From Rhodospirillaceae bacterium (GTDB lineage Bacteria > Pseudomonadota > Alphaproteobacteria > Rhodospirillales > Rhodospirillaceae): a stretch of 55,251 nt of DNA. Both the position numbers and the translations under genes were made by a program. The DNA lies in the NCBI GenBank assembly GCA_018666155.1, contig JABJAH010000052.1, positions 1-55,251 on the forward strand, written 5' to 3'. The notes under the pieces were generated by a model. The model did no database searches and was not told the origin of the DNA. It worked only from the letters and a program-made list of their open reading frames with translations. Below are positions 36,885 through 48,074 of the stretch, piece after piece. The number at the start of each line of letters is the position of its first letter. Within the stretch, counting starts at the first letter, position 1.

Positions 36885-38216
36885 TTAGAGCGTTTCAGTG
36901 AACCGCGTCGGTGCGCCGATCGGGTTGCCCACCACTTCATCGTTTTGCATCACCACTTGGCCACGCACAATCGTCGCTATCGGCCAGCCGGTTACAGCCT
37001 GACCGTCATAGGACGTCCATCCAGACTTTGACGCAATCCAGTCGTTCGTGATGGTTCTCTTGGCCTTGAGATCCACGATCGTAAGGTCAGCATCAAATCC
37101 CAACGCGATACGACCTTTGCTGGCGACGCCATAAACGCGAGCCGGTCCCGCACTAGTCAGATCAATAAACCTTTGTAGGGTCAGCCGTCCTGCGTTGACG
37201 TGATCAAGCATGATCGGCACGAGCGTCTGGACGCCAGTCATCCCGGACGGACTTTGGGGATAAGGTCTTTGTTTTTCTTCTAGCGTGTGTGGCGCGTGAT
37301 CGGAGCCGATACAGTCGACAATGCCGTCCCTGACCGCCTTCCAAAGGGCCTCCCGATGACGCGCGGCGCGAATGGGAGGGTTCTGCTGGGCTAAAGTGCC
37401 GAGGCGCTCATAGGCTTCAGGGGCTGAAAGCGTTAGATGCTGAGGCAAGACCTCGACCGTCGCGATATCGCGGTTGTCTTCCAGGAATTCCATCTCTTCA
37501 GCAGTAGAAATATGGAGGGTGTGTACGCGGCGGCCGGTTTCACGCGCCAGCCGGACGAGGCGTTTCGTTGCTCGCAGTGCTGTTTCGGCATCGCGCCACT
37601 CCGCATGCATAGCAACGGGAGCCCCGCCTTTTACAAGATGGAGACGCTCCTGCAGTCGATCTTCATCTTCGCAATGGACGGCCATACGGCGGGTCCCATT
37701 TTTTAACACCCGCGCTACGTTTTTATCGTCAGACACCAGCAGCGAACCTGTCGAAGACCCCATAAACATTTTGACGCCAGCCACACCGGGTAAACGCTCA
37801 AGCGTTTTAAGCTCAATGGCATTCTCGGCGCTCGCCCCAACAAAGAATGAAAAATCAACCCATGCTCGGCCTAATGCCCGAGAAATCTTGTCGTTGATGG
37901 CATCAGCTGTGGTCGTCGGAGGATCTGTGTTCGGCATCTCGAAAACTGCGACAACACCGCCGAGTGCTGCCCCACGGGTTCCGGCTTCAAGGTCTTCTTT
38001 GTGCTCTAGTCCGGGTTCTCTAAAATGCACTTGGCTGTCAATGACGCCCGGAAGAACTGTCAGCCCACCAGCGTCGAAAATATCGCTGGCCTTCGACCCT
38101 CGAAGATGACCAAAAGCGGCCACGCGGCCGCTGCGAATCCCAATGTCTGTGTCTACGGGCCCGTTAGGCGTCCATACCGTGCCGCCAACAATGATGCGAT
38201 CAAAACTCTCTGGCAC
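36885..38216 (-). CDS. Dihydroorotase-like amidohydrolase
   Basis: A 443-residue amidohydrolase of the class I dihydroorotase group, which closes carbamoyl-aspartate to dihydroorotate in pyrimidine synthesis. VHFREPG (63-69), GVKMFMGSSTGSL (with the likely carboxylated Lys), VHCEDE, HTLHIST and GSDHAPHT are all in place. The first metal motif reads D60-S-Q62-V-H64, so the usual first His of D-x-H-x-H is Gln. Some alphaproteobacterial enzymes appear to share this, and activity may be altered. It lies 38 nt downstream of asnB; pyrB is not adjacent. Confidence 0.82.
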   Translation of the reverse strand: MPESFDRIIVGGTVWTPNGPVDTDIGIRSGRVAAFGHLRGSKASDIFDAGGLTVLPGVIDSQVHFREPGLEHKEDLEAGTRGAALGGVVAVFEMPNTDPPTTTADAINDKISRALGRAWVDFSFFVGASAENAIELKTLERLPGVAGVKMFMGSSTGSLLVSDDKNVARVLKNGTRRMAVHCEDEDRLQERLHLVKGGAPVAMHAEWRDAETALRATKRLVRLARETGRRVHTLHISTAEEMEFLEDNRDIATVEVLPQHLTLSAPEAYERLGTLAQQNPPIRAARHREALWKAVRDGIVDCIGSDHAPHTLEEKQRPYPQSPSGMTGVQTLVPIMLDHVNAGRLTLQRFIDLTSAGPARVYGVASKGRIALGFDADLTIVDLKAKRTITNDWIASKSGWTSYDGQAVTGWPIATIVRGQVVMQNDEVVGNPIGAPTRFTETL

Positions 38217-38254
38217 GTGGAACGTCCTTTCTGGCGACTGGCTTTGGCGGCTGA

Positions 38255-40003
38255 TCAGCGCTGCGCGAGCACATCAAATACGGAACCACCGTGAGCAATG
38301 CCTACGATATGGCATTGATGCCAGAGAGCATAGAACAGCAGCACCCATGCTGGAAACGCTGTCTGAGGATTAAGGGTCCTAAACATGTGCTCGACGACTT
38401 CCGGATCACAACACGCTGCCACCCCAACCTGTCGAGAAACCAACGGCGCAAGACGTTCAGCCTGCGGCTCGATCCACTGTCCCACCGGCACAGAGAATCC
38501 CCGCTTGCGAGAAAATGGCTGCGCCTGTGGCAAGGCTTGAGACAGCCACTGACGTGGAGTCCACTTGCCCAGTCGGCCGCGTATTTTGTCACGGTCTGGC
38601 AGGTTGAAACCGAAATCGGCGAGCCGATCATCGAGGAAGGGCACACGGCCCTCGAGCCCATGGGCCATCAGGCAGCGGTCGACTTTGGTCAAAAGATCCT
38701 GAGGCAACCAATGGGTGATATCTAGGGCCTGAGATTTCTGAAGACGGGTCCACGATTGGGCCTCAAAACGAGACTCCGAGGCTGCGAGTGTTTGGCGCCA
38801 TTCCGATGGCTGCTGCCGGAGAACACCGGTGCGATCAAATACGTGGCGTGACCACGGACGTTTGCGAAATGGCCAAGGTCGACGACTGGCTCGATATCGG
38901 CCATAGCCCGCAAACACTTCGTCGCCACCCTCCCCGGTGAGGACCACCTTCACGTCCTGCGCGGCAGCTTTCGCTAACATGTATGTCGGTACGACCGCGT
39001 AATCGGCCACCGGGTCGTCCATGCAGGACGCCATGGCTGGCAAATAGGACCAAAAAACGTCCGGTGAAATTTCAATGGCGCGATGGTCTGCCTGGGTTGC
39101 ATTCGCAACTGCCGCGGCGTGTTCACGTTCGTCATGAACGGTGCCCCCCGCAAAACCGGCAGTGTAAGCAATGACCGGCCTGTCCTCGAGCCGAGCCATT
39201 GCCGCCATCACAGCCGCTGAGTCAATCCCGCCAGACAGAAAGACGCCGTAAGGCACGTCGGAGCGACGATGTGCGTCGACAGAGTCCATCCATAGGGTCT
39301 CAAATGTCTGCACCGCATTTGAGTGCGGAAATTGCTCCTTTGACAACGGCTCCAAGCGAGACCGATCAACGATTCGACCATCGCGCACCACCAAAGTCTC
39401 GCCGGGCTCGACCCGCTTAATTCCGCGGAACGCCGTTTCAGGTCCAGTGGAAAACTGTAAGGCGAGCAACTCGTCGCGAGCCTGTTCATTGACCTCTGGG
39501 ACTAAAACACCGGCTGTGACGAGCGCTTGGGGCTCAGAGGAGAACCAAAATCCATCCGGCATTTCCGCAATATAGAGCGGCTTAATACCAAACGGATCGC
39601 GAGCCAGAATGAGGCTTTTGTCGCGAGGGTCATAAAGCGCGACGGCGTACATCCCCCGAAGATGCTGCGCGAACGCGACGCCATGGCGAAGATAGAGATG
39701 AAGAATTGATTCGTTGTCGCTGCCAGTACGAAAGGCGCTTTCAACCAAGTCACGCCTAATGTCTAGGTCGTTGTAGATCTCCCCGTTCGCGACCAGGGCA
39801 ACACTATTGTTCGCCACAAAAGGCTGAGCACCGTGCTCCGGATCAATGATGGCAAGACGGGTGTGGATCAAGCCAACTTTGTCGGCGACGTGAAGACCTT
39901 CGCCGTCCGGTCCACGGTGCCGCAGGGCCGCCGTGAGTTTGGATAGCGTTTGATCCTGTGGCTGAAAACCAGTCTTGGTCATACCTCCGGCAATGCCGCA
40001 CAT
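38255..40003 (-). CDS. asnB: Asparagine synthase (glutamine-hydrolysing)
   Basis: A 582-residue class II amidotransferase. Cys2 of MCGIAGGM is the glutaminase nucleophile, with RHRGPD and NGEIYN in the same domain. The ATP-pyrophosphatase domain carries the SGGIDS loop (257-262). It makes asparagine from aspartate, or amidates a carboxyl group on a surface sugar. The neighbours upstream are three glycosyltransferases, and homologues inside polysaccharide clusters often serve glycan modification, so that role is possible. It is 18 nt downstream of the GT4-type gene. Confidence 0.9.
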   Translation of the reverse strand: MCGIAGGMTKTGFQPQDQTLSKLTAALRHRGPDGEGLHVADKVGLIHTRLAIIDPEHGAQPFVANNSVALVANGEIYNDLDIRRDLVESAFRTGSDNESILHLYLRHGVAFAQHLRGMYAVALYDPRDKSLILARDPFGIKPLYIAEMPDGFWFSSEPQALVTAGVLVPEVNEQARDELLALQFSTGPETAFRGIKRVEPGETLVVRDGRIVDRSRLEPLSKEQFPHSNAVQTFETLWMDSVDAHRRSDVPYGVFLSGGIDSAAVMAAMARLEDRPVIAYTAGFAGGTVHDEREHAAAVANATQADHRAIEISPDVFWSYLPAMASCMDDPVADYAVVPTYMLAKAAAQDVKVVLTGEGGDEVFAGYGRYRASRRPWPFRKRPWSRHVFDRTGVLRQQPSEWRQTLAASESRFEAQSWTRLQKSQALDITHWLPQDLLTKVDRCLMAHGLEGRVPFLDDRLADFGFNLPDRDKIRGRLGKWTPRQWLSQALPQAQPFSRKRGFSVPVGQWIEPQAERLAPLVSRQVGVAACCDPEVVEHMFRTLNPQTAFPAWVLLFYALWHQCHIVGIAHGGSVFDVLAQR

Positions 40004-40021
40004 AAGATTATACGATGCCGG

Positions 40022-41071
40022 TTATTGGTCTGACTGGGATTCAGCGCCACCGGCCACTGCATTCTGCAAAAAGGCAAGATAGTCGGGTATCACAGTTAGT
40101 TCGCTATGCGAGTCTGAGAATGTCGCTAAACCGGCGGCGGCTATGCGCTGAGCAAAATCAGTGTCTTGGTTTAACCATTTAATTGCCTCAGCCAAGCTGC
40201 GGGAATCGTCGACCGGAACGAGAACACCATTTTCTCGATGCTTGATGAGAAGTCCTGGGCCAAGAGAATCGGCTGCGATTATCGGCTTTGCACAGGCCCA
40301 CGCCTGAAGGACCTGCTCACCGATATCATCCTGCCGGGCCGGGCACACAACGATATCGGCCGCTGCGACGAGAGACATCGCATCACCTTGCACGCCTACA
40401 AACCGTGTCCGTGGCTTGATGCCAATCGACAGCGCCCGCTCTTCAAACTGTTTTCGATCAGGACCATCCCCAACAACCCATAAATAATGTCCAGAAATGC
40501 GAGCAATCGACTCCATCAAGACGTCTAGCCCTTGCTCCATGACTAAGTTTCCGACAACGACCACAAGCTTTGCCGTGTCAGGTGTAAAGAATGTCTTGCG
40601 ATCGATTGCACTAATCGCTTCGGATTTTATCACTTGCGGCAAAAGTGTGATTTTATCTTTAGACCACCCAGCTGCGACTGCACGGTCAACGCGCTTCTGA
40701 CTGAGTGCGAACAGGTGGTTGCACGTTTGGTATTTGGCCGACGGAAAATCGTTGGTGACGTATCCGATGTGGTGTGCCGACCCCTGAATGACTTGGCTTG
40801 AAACATCCGGCGTCCAACTAATAACGAGTTCTGCACCAAACGCATTAATCTCACTATTCAGTCGGCGTTTGCTTGAAAAATCAAAGCGGGGCCTGAATGG
40901 TAGCTCCATCGGCTCAAGCCCAGCTGATTTTAGCCGAACCATACTGTCGGAGTTACTACCGATAACGACACGCTGAGCCACATCGTGGCGCGACAACGCC
41001 ACAACTGTTTGCTCGAAAGCCCGTTCCATAGCGCCATCAATGGCGGTGGACATGGCATGCAGTATTCTCAT
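40022..41071 (-). CDS. Glycosyltransferase, GT4-like
   Basis: A roughly 349-residue GT-B fold glycosyltransferase, starting at MRILHAMSTAIDGAMERAF (41071); the frame runs on to 41134 without family likeness. The C-terminal nucleotide-sugar domain has VVGDGPDRKQFE, TRFVGVQGD and the acidic region VLQAWACAKPIIAADSLGPGLLIKHRENGVLV with GLLI-x-x-x-ENG. Donor and acceptor are unknown. It is third in a run of three glycosyltransferases and is followed by asnB, so it probably helps build LPS core, capsule or O-chain. Confidence 0.87.
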   Translation of the reverse strand: MRILHAMSTAIDGAMERAFEQTVVALSRHDVAQRVVIGSNSDSMVRLKSAGLEPMELPFRPRFDFSSKRRLNSEINAFGAELVISWTPDVSSQVIQGSAHHIGYVTNDFPSAKYQTCNHLFALSQKRVDRAVAAGWSKDKITLLPQVIKSEAISAIDRKTFFTPDTAKLVVVVGNLVMEQGLDVLMESIARISGHYLWVVGDGPDRKQFEERALSIGIKPRTRFVGVQGDAMSLVAAADIVVCPARQDDIGEQVLQAWACAKPIIAADSLGPGLLIKHRENGVLVPVDDSRSLAEAIKWLNQDTDFAQRIAAAGLATFSDSHSELTVIPDYLAFLQNAVAGGAESQSDQ

Positions 41072-41181
41072 GGGCCGTACACCCAATTCCCCTCTGCCAA
41101 CAACAGTGTGGTCTGCCACCCCCCCGGGTATCAATCCAGACCACTGCCTCGGCGAATAAACTTATAACAGGGTCCGTGCAA

Positions 41182-42084
41182 TCAATCCAAAACCGAGTGA
41201 ATTCCGGCAAGAACATCGCTCATTTTAATGTCCTCAATACTCCGTTCGCACTGTATTTCTGGCGCCTGCACAACGGCTACGCGCATTCCCCAAGGCTTAT
41301 ATAAATCTGCACGTGTTGGCCCGAAGAGCGCCACAGTGGGCGAGCCGGCTGCAGCGGCGAGATGGGCGAGCCCGGAATCGTTGGCCACGGTTACTGCGCA
41401 TCGTGATAACACCGCCGCAACACACTGAAGATTTGGACACCCGGCTAGAATCGTAGATCTACCTTTGGGCAACAGCGAAGCGATTTGATCAAGCACTGGT
41501 CGATCTTCTTCGGCGCCGACCAATAGAACGTTGGCATTCGAAAACTCTTGGGGGTCGTCAATAATTGCCTGAGCAAGACCAGAAAATTGTTCGACCGGCC
41601 ACGTCTTTTCCCGTCGAGCAGCGGTCGGGCACAACGCGACAACGGGGCGGTCTTCGGTCAGCATTGCCTCGGCCAGCGCCTCTTGTTCCGCTGAAATCCA
41701 AAGTGTTGGCGGCGAAGGCGGTGTTAAGTCAAAAAGTTGGCTCAACAACGCGACCCGATGGGATTTGTGATCATCGGGTCCGAGGCGATACCGGTGCCGC
41801 GTGCGGACCAGGTAGGGAATCAAGGAGCGCCTTAAATCAACAACGATGTCCCAACGCTGTTTCCGCACATCGTTCCACAAACGAAACCAATGCCCACTGA
41901 ACGCCGACTTCGACAGCACGATGACACGATCAAGTCCCGGAACTGATGTAAAAAGACTTTCGGCTAGAGGGCCGCAGGCGACCGTCACACTGGCACCAGG
42001 ATTCTGTTTGATTAGATGACTGAGCAAACCGGTTGAGATCACCGCGTCACCAATTCGGGTCGCTGTGATAAACAAAATTCTCAT
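41182..42084 (-). CDS. Glycosyltransferase family 9 (heptosyltransferase-like)
   Basis: A 300-residue GT9 protein starting MRILFITATRIGDAVISTGLL, the usual N-terminus of ADP-heptose:LPS heptosyltransferases. VALCPTAARREKTWPVEQFSGLA is in the middle, and VANDSGLAHLAAAAGSPTVALFGPT is the conserved nucleotide-binding segment. It likely transfers a heptose or related sugar to lipid A core at the cytoplasmic face. It lies between the two other glycosyltransferase genes on the same strand. Confidence 0.92.
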   Translation of the reverse strand: MRILFITATRIGDAVISTGLLSHLIKQNPGASVTVACGPLAESLFTSVPGLDRVIVLSKSAFSGHWFRLWNDVRKQRWDIVVDLRRSLIPYLVRTRHRYRLGPDDHKSHRVALLSQLFDLTPPSPPTLWISAEQEALAEAMLTEDRPVVALCPTAARREKTWPVEQFSGLAQAIIDDPQEFSNANVLLVGAEEDRPVLDQIASLLPKGRSTILAGCPNLQCVAAVLSRCAVTVANDSGLAHLAAAAGSPTVALFGPTRADLYKPWGMRVAVVQAPEIQCERSIEDIKMSDVLAGIHSVLD

Positions 42085-42102
42085 GTCACCCCGGCGTTTT
42101 CT

Positions 42103-43194
42103 CTAGAGCCAAAGTTGGGTGACAATATCCGCTGCCGACGCCCATGTTTTTCGGCGCTCAATGGCAGAAGCCGCGTCATTGAACGAGGTGTAGACGCCAT
42201 CATCTGTAAGTAGTTGCAACGCAACATTGGCAAAGGCTTCATCGTCGGGGACGATAAATCCGGTTTGGCCGTTGTCGACCACATCCTCCACACCGCCGAG
42301 GTTGCGTGCGACGGCTGGAAGGCCCGCTGACTGACTATCGCGCAACGTCCAGCAAGCGAAATCTCGCGGATGGCCAGGATAGAGATGCACCCGAGAGCGC
42401 CGATAGGCCTCCGCCATGATGCGATCACCCTTCGGTGCCGAGACTTCTACATTTGCGGCTGTACAGGCCTTGACCAATTCTAAGACGGGCTTGATTGGGT
42501 CGGGCACGTCTTCCCCAGCGATACCTTTTGCGAGCACGGCCGAGTACACCGTCAATTTGGCATCTGCCTTTGCGGGGTGAATTTTGTCGCGCCACAATTC
42601 CAAAACATTGGTCAAGCCATGCAACGGATGAGTCGTAACAATGGCGTGTGGTGGCGGCAGCTCCTCCGGCTCATCACTTTTTTCAGTCTCATCAAGTTGG
42701 ATGGCGGGGTGATTGGCATCAGGATAGGGATCGGCGCCCTTCTTCTCCGGAAAGAATGGTTTGGTAACGCCAGGCGACGCAACCACTGCCGACAGCCGTC
42801 CACCATAAGCCTCAGCCTGCCGCTCCGTCAGAAACAAAAGCCGCGGGGCATAAGAGGCGAGCAGATCGGCGTTGTGAGCGTTGCCGAGGTACTTCGGATC
42901 ACCGGGCACCCACAACACACGTGAATCGACGCGACGGACGCCACCGAGCAACTCTGGGTTTCTCAGGGCAATCAGAACGTCAGCGTCATGCGGGCGGGTG
43001 CTATCCCATGGCCGCCAGCGCGCACCCTCCGCCATAAGCGCATGCTTACAGCGATTGACCACGGTGACCGTATGGCCAGCCTTGGCGAGCGCCCCGGCCA
43101 GCGCGGCGAACGCCTTTTCGGCCCCACCAAGCGGCTTGGTTGCAGCGGTGAAGCCGTCGAAGGGCACGGAGTCGTCAAACATCACGATATTCAT
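42103..43194 (-). CDS. Glycosyltransferase, group 1 family
   Basis: A 363-residue GT-B protein. The N-terminus (MNIVMFDDSVPFDGFTAATKPLGGAEKAFAAL) has the acceptor-domain glycine loop PLGGAE. The C-terminal half carries RSRVHLYPGHPRDFACWTLRDSQSAGLPAVARNLGG, with the glutamate of the usual E-x7-E pattern largely replaced. An Asp/Glu/Pro-rich insert occurs near residues 170-190. It is the first gene of the glycosyltransferase-asnB cluster; the promoter region is shared with the divergent ygfZ gene. Confidence 0.85.
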   Translation of the reverse strand: MNIVMFDDSVPFDGFTAATKPLGGAEKAFAALAGALAKAGHTVTVVNRCKHALMAEGARWRPWDSTRPHDADVLIALRNPELLGGVRRVDSRVLWVPGDPKYLGNAHNADLLASYAPRLLFLTERQAEAYGGRLSAVVASPGVTKPFFPEKKGADPYPDANHPAIQLDETEKSDEPEELPPPHAIVTTHPLHGLTNVLELWRDKIHPAKADAKLTVYSAVLAKGIAGEDVPDPIKPVLELVKACTAANVEVSAPKGDRIMAEAYRRSRVHLYPGHPRDFACWTLRDSQSAGLPAVARNLGGVEDVVDNGQTGFIVPDDEAFANVALQLLTDDGVYTSFNDAASAIERRKTWASAADIVTQLWL

Positions 43195-43330
43195 GGGTGC
43201 GGTTTATACCTGCCTCTGAGACAAAGTTCCAAACAAACAGAAAGGCTAGGCTTGCTTATCCTTGCTCTCCCGTATTTAGGGACTACATTCGAAAGGACAA
43301 CAGCCACCCCATCCTAAGACATAGGAACCG

Positions 43331-44239
43331 ATGCCCGCTTCACACTTCGCCATTCTAAAGAACCGCGCCGTTCTCTCCGTATCCGGCGATGATGCGGTAA
43401 GCTTCCTACAAGGGCTGGTGTCCAATGACGTTGAGCGCGTCTCAGAATCCCGCGCAATTTGGGCCGCGTTCCTGACGCCACAAGGCAAGTTTCTCCACGA
43501 GTTTATGATTGTGGAACGCCAAGGCCGGCTGCTGCTCGATTGTGAGGCTGATCGGCGAGACGACCTGTTTACACGGCTCAAGCGCTTCCGCATGCGTTCC
43601 AAAGTCGAAATCGAAGAGAATGACAGCCTCGCCATTGCCACGGCATGGGGCGAGATCGCGTCAGGCGCGTTTGAGTTGTCGCCCGACCAAGGCACAGCCT
43701 GTCAAATTGATGACGGCATTGTTTTTCGTGACCCACGACTTGCCGACGCGGGCCTCAGACTGATTGCAACACGTGACACCCTTCAGCAAACATTGATAAG
43801 CGCAGAATTCACAGAATCGGATCAGGCCACATACGATGCCCATCGCATCGCACTTGGATTACCAGATGGCAGCCGAGATTTAGAAGTCGAGAAGGCTCTA
43901 CTTCTGGAAAATGGTTTTGACGAATTGGGCGGCGTTGATTTTCAAAAGGGATGCTACGTCGGTCAAGAATTGACAGCGCGCACCCATTACCGCGCCCTCA
44001 TAAAGAAACGGCTAATGCCGGTGATCATTGACGGTGAGGCTCCGACCTCGGGCACCGCATTAACGATCGATGGTAAAGATGCCGGAGAAATGAAATCATC
44101 ATCCGGCACCCACGGTTTGGCGTTGATCCGATTGGCAACCTGGCGCTCAGCACCGGATGGTCTGATTGCAGGTGGGGCAGCAACGTTGCAGCCCGACCCA
44201 CAGCCTTGGATGAAACTCCCAGAGAAGACGGAAACCTAA
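43331..44239 (+). CDS. ygfZ: YgfZ/GcvT-type folate-binding Fe-S assembly factor
   Basis: A 302-residue protein of the YgfZ/IBA57 family, which helps mature certain Fe-S enzymes using a folate. The signature K206-GC(208)YVGQE lies in FQKGCYVGQELTARTHYR, and the N-terminal half has FLQGLVSNDVE and FLTPQGKFLHEF, as in GcvT-like folds. It runs directly into the exported NmrA-like gene (0-nt gap: TAA then ATG). It is divergent from the glycosyltransferase cluster. Confidence 0.93.
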   Translation: MPASHFAILKNRAVLSVSGDDAVSFLQGLVSNDVERVSESRAIWAAFLTPQGKFLHEFMIVERQGRLLLDCEADRRDDLFTRLKRFRMRSKVEIEENDSLAIATAWGEIASGAFELSPDQGTACQIDDGIVFRDPRLADAGLRLIATRDTLQQTLISAEFTESDQATYDAHRIALGLPDGSRDLEVEKALLLENGFDELGGVDFQKGCYVGQELTARTHYRALIKKRLMPVIIDGEAPTSGTALTIDGKDAGEMKSSSGTHGLALIRLATWRSAPDGLIAGGAATLQPDPQPWMKLPEKTET

Positions 44240-44985
44240 ATGAAACTGCTGATCGCAATCCTTTGTTTAGTTGTGATGGCACTGGGACCGATCAGCGCTC
44301 GTACAGAATCTGCGGAGCTCAAGCCCATTGCCGTTATTGGCTCCACAGCGCGTTCTGCACCGGAGATCATTCGCCAAGCACTTGCGGCAGGGCGGCGGGT
44401 CACGGGTATGTCCCGTTCACCAGAACGAATCACCATAAGCCATCCTAATTTCACGGCTGCCCGTGGCGACGTCTACGATGTTGATAGTTTGGCTGATGCA
44501 CTGCATGGCGATGAAGTGGTTATTTCTCTCGTCGGCCCGTCCTACGTTCCTGGCAAAGAGGTCACATCTGTCGACCTATATTCCGTTGGGACTGCATCGA
44601 TCATCACGGCCATGCGGCGCAAAGGAAACCAGCGACTCATCGTCACGAGTTCTGGTGGTGTTGAGATGATCCCTCCAGAAAAACCAACCACTGGCGGGTT
44701 CTCTGAGAATTTCGTCTGGATGAAGCGTGGCCAGTATCAAGACATGCAACGCATGGAGCGGATCGTCGCCAACAGCGATTTAGAATACGTCATTTTGCGG
44801 CCGCGTGGATTTAGAGACGCCCCACGAAAGAATAACCTGCTCATCGCCGACGGCATTCCTACACCGAATCCGTCGAGCATTCTCAGCTATACGGATTTTG
44901 CGACGCTGGTCCTGTCACTCACCGAGGACGACCGCTATCTCAACCGAGCGATCGGCGTCTATACGGATGAGTTTGAGTCGACTGA

Positions 44986-44989
<4 letters not shown>
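44240..44989 (+). CDS. Sec-exported NAD(P)-binding (NmrA/SDR-like) protein
   Basis: A 249-residue protein with a Sec signal (LLIAILCLVVMALGPISA, cut near ISA-RTE) and an atypical SDR Rossmann domain. The cofactor loop is degenerate (GSTARSA, about 33-39, instead of GATGRTG). GDVYDVDSLADALHGDEVVISLVGP follows with the expected Asp and Gly, then VTSSGGVEMI and LRPRGFRDAP. Cofactor binding may be weak or lost. It is the third exported member of this family in the window. It starts at the ygfZ stop and shares a CTAG with the convergent ppdK stop. Confidence 0.78.
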
Positions 44990-47877
<2,888 letters not shown>

Positions 47878-47901
47878 ATGAGTTCCGCTTTCCCGTCAGA
47901 T

Positions 47902-48045
47902 GTAAGCTGTAAAAACCATGTAAGTTAAGGCTGGCTTACGTAAGGCAAGCGGAAGCCTTACTTACAATTATGGGGTCTGAAAAGATGAAAATTGGCGCGA
48001 AACCGGGATTTCTCGAGAATCCTTGAAATTCTGCGGTGATGTAAG
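47902..48045. promoter_or_regulatory. Cluster of seven GTAAG/CTTAC half-sites upstream of ppdK
   Basis: GTAAG occurs at 47902, 47920, 47940 and 48041; CTTAC occurs at 47935, 47957 and 47961. They combine into a 10-bp palindrome CTTACGTAAG (47935-47944) and a perfect 7+7 inverted repeat GTAAGGC-N8-GCCTTAC (47940-47961). This lies 25-170 nt ahead of the ppdK start. It looks like an operator array, perhaps for the HTH domain fused to PPDK or for another regulator. Confidence 0.55.
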
Positions 48046-48074
48046 CTGAGAATCAGCGCTTCGAAGGAGACAGA

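Noticed and set aside
37474..38109. 211-codon plus-strand frame over the dihydroorotase
   Set aside because: Antisense shadow of a conserved enzyme, with low-complexity Ser/Arg/Pro composition.
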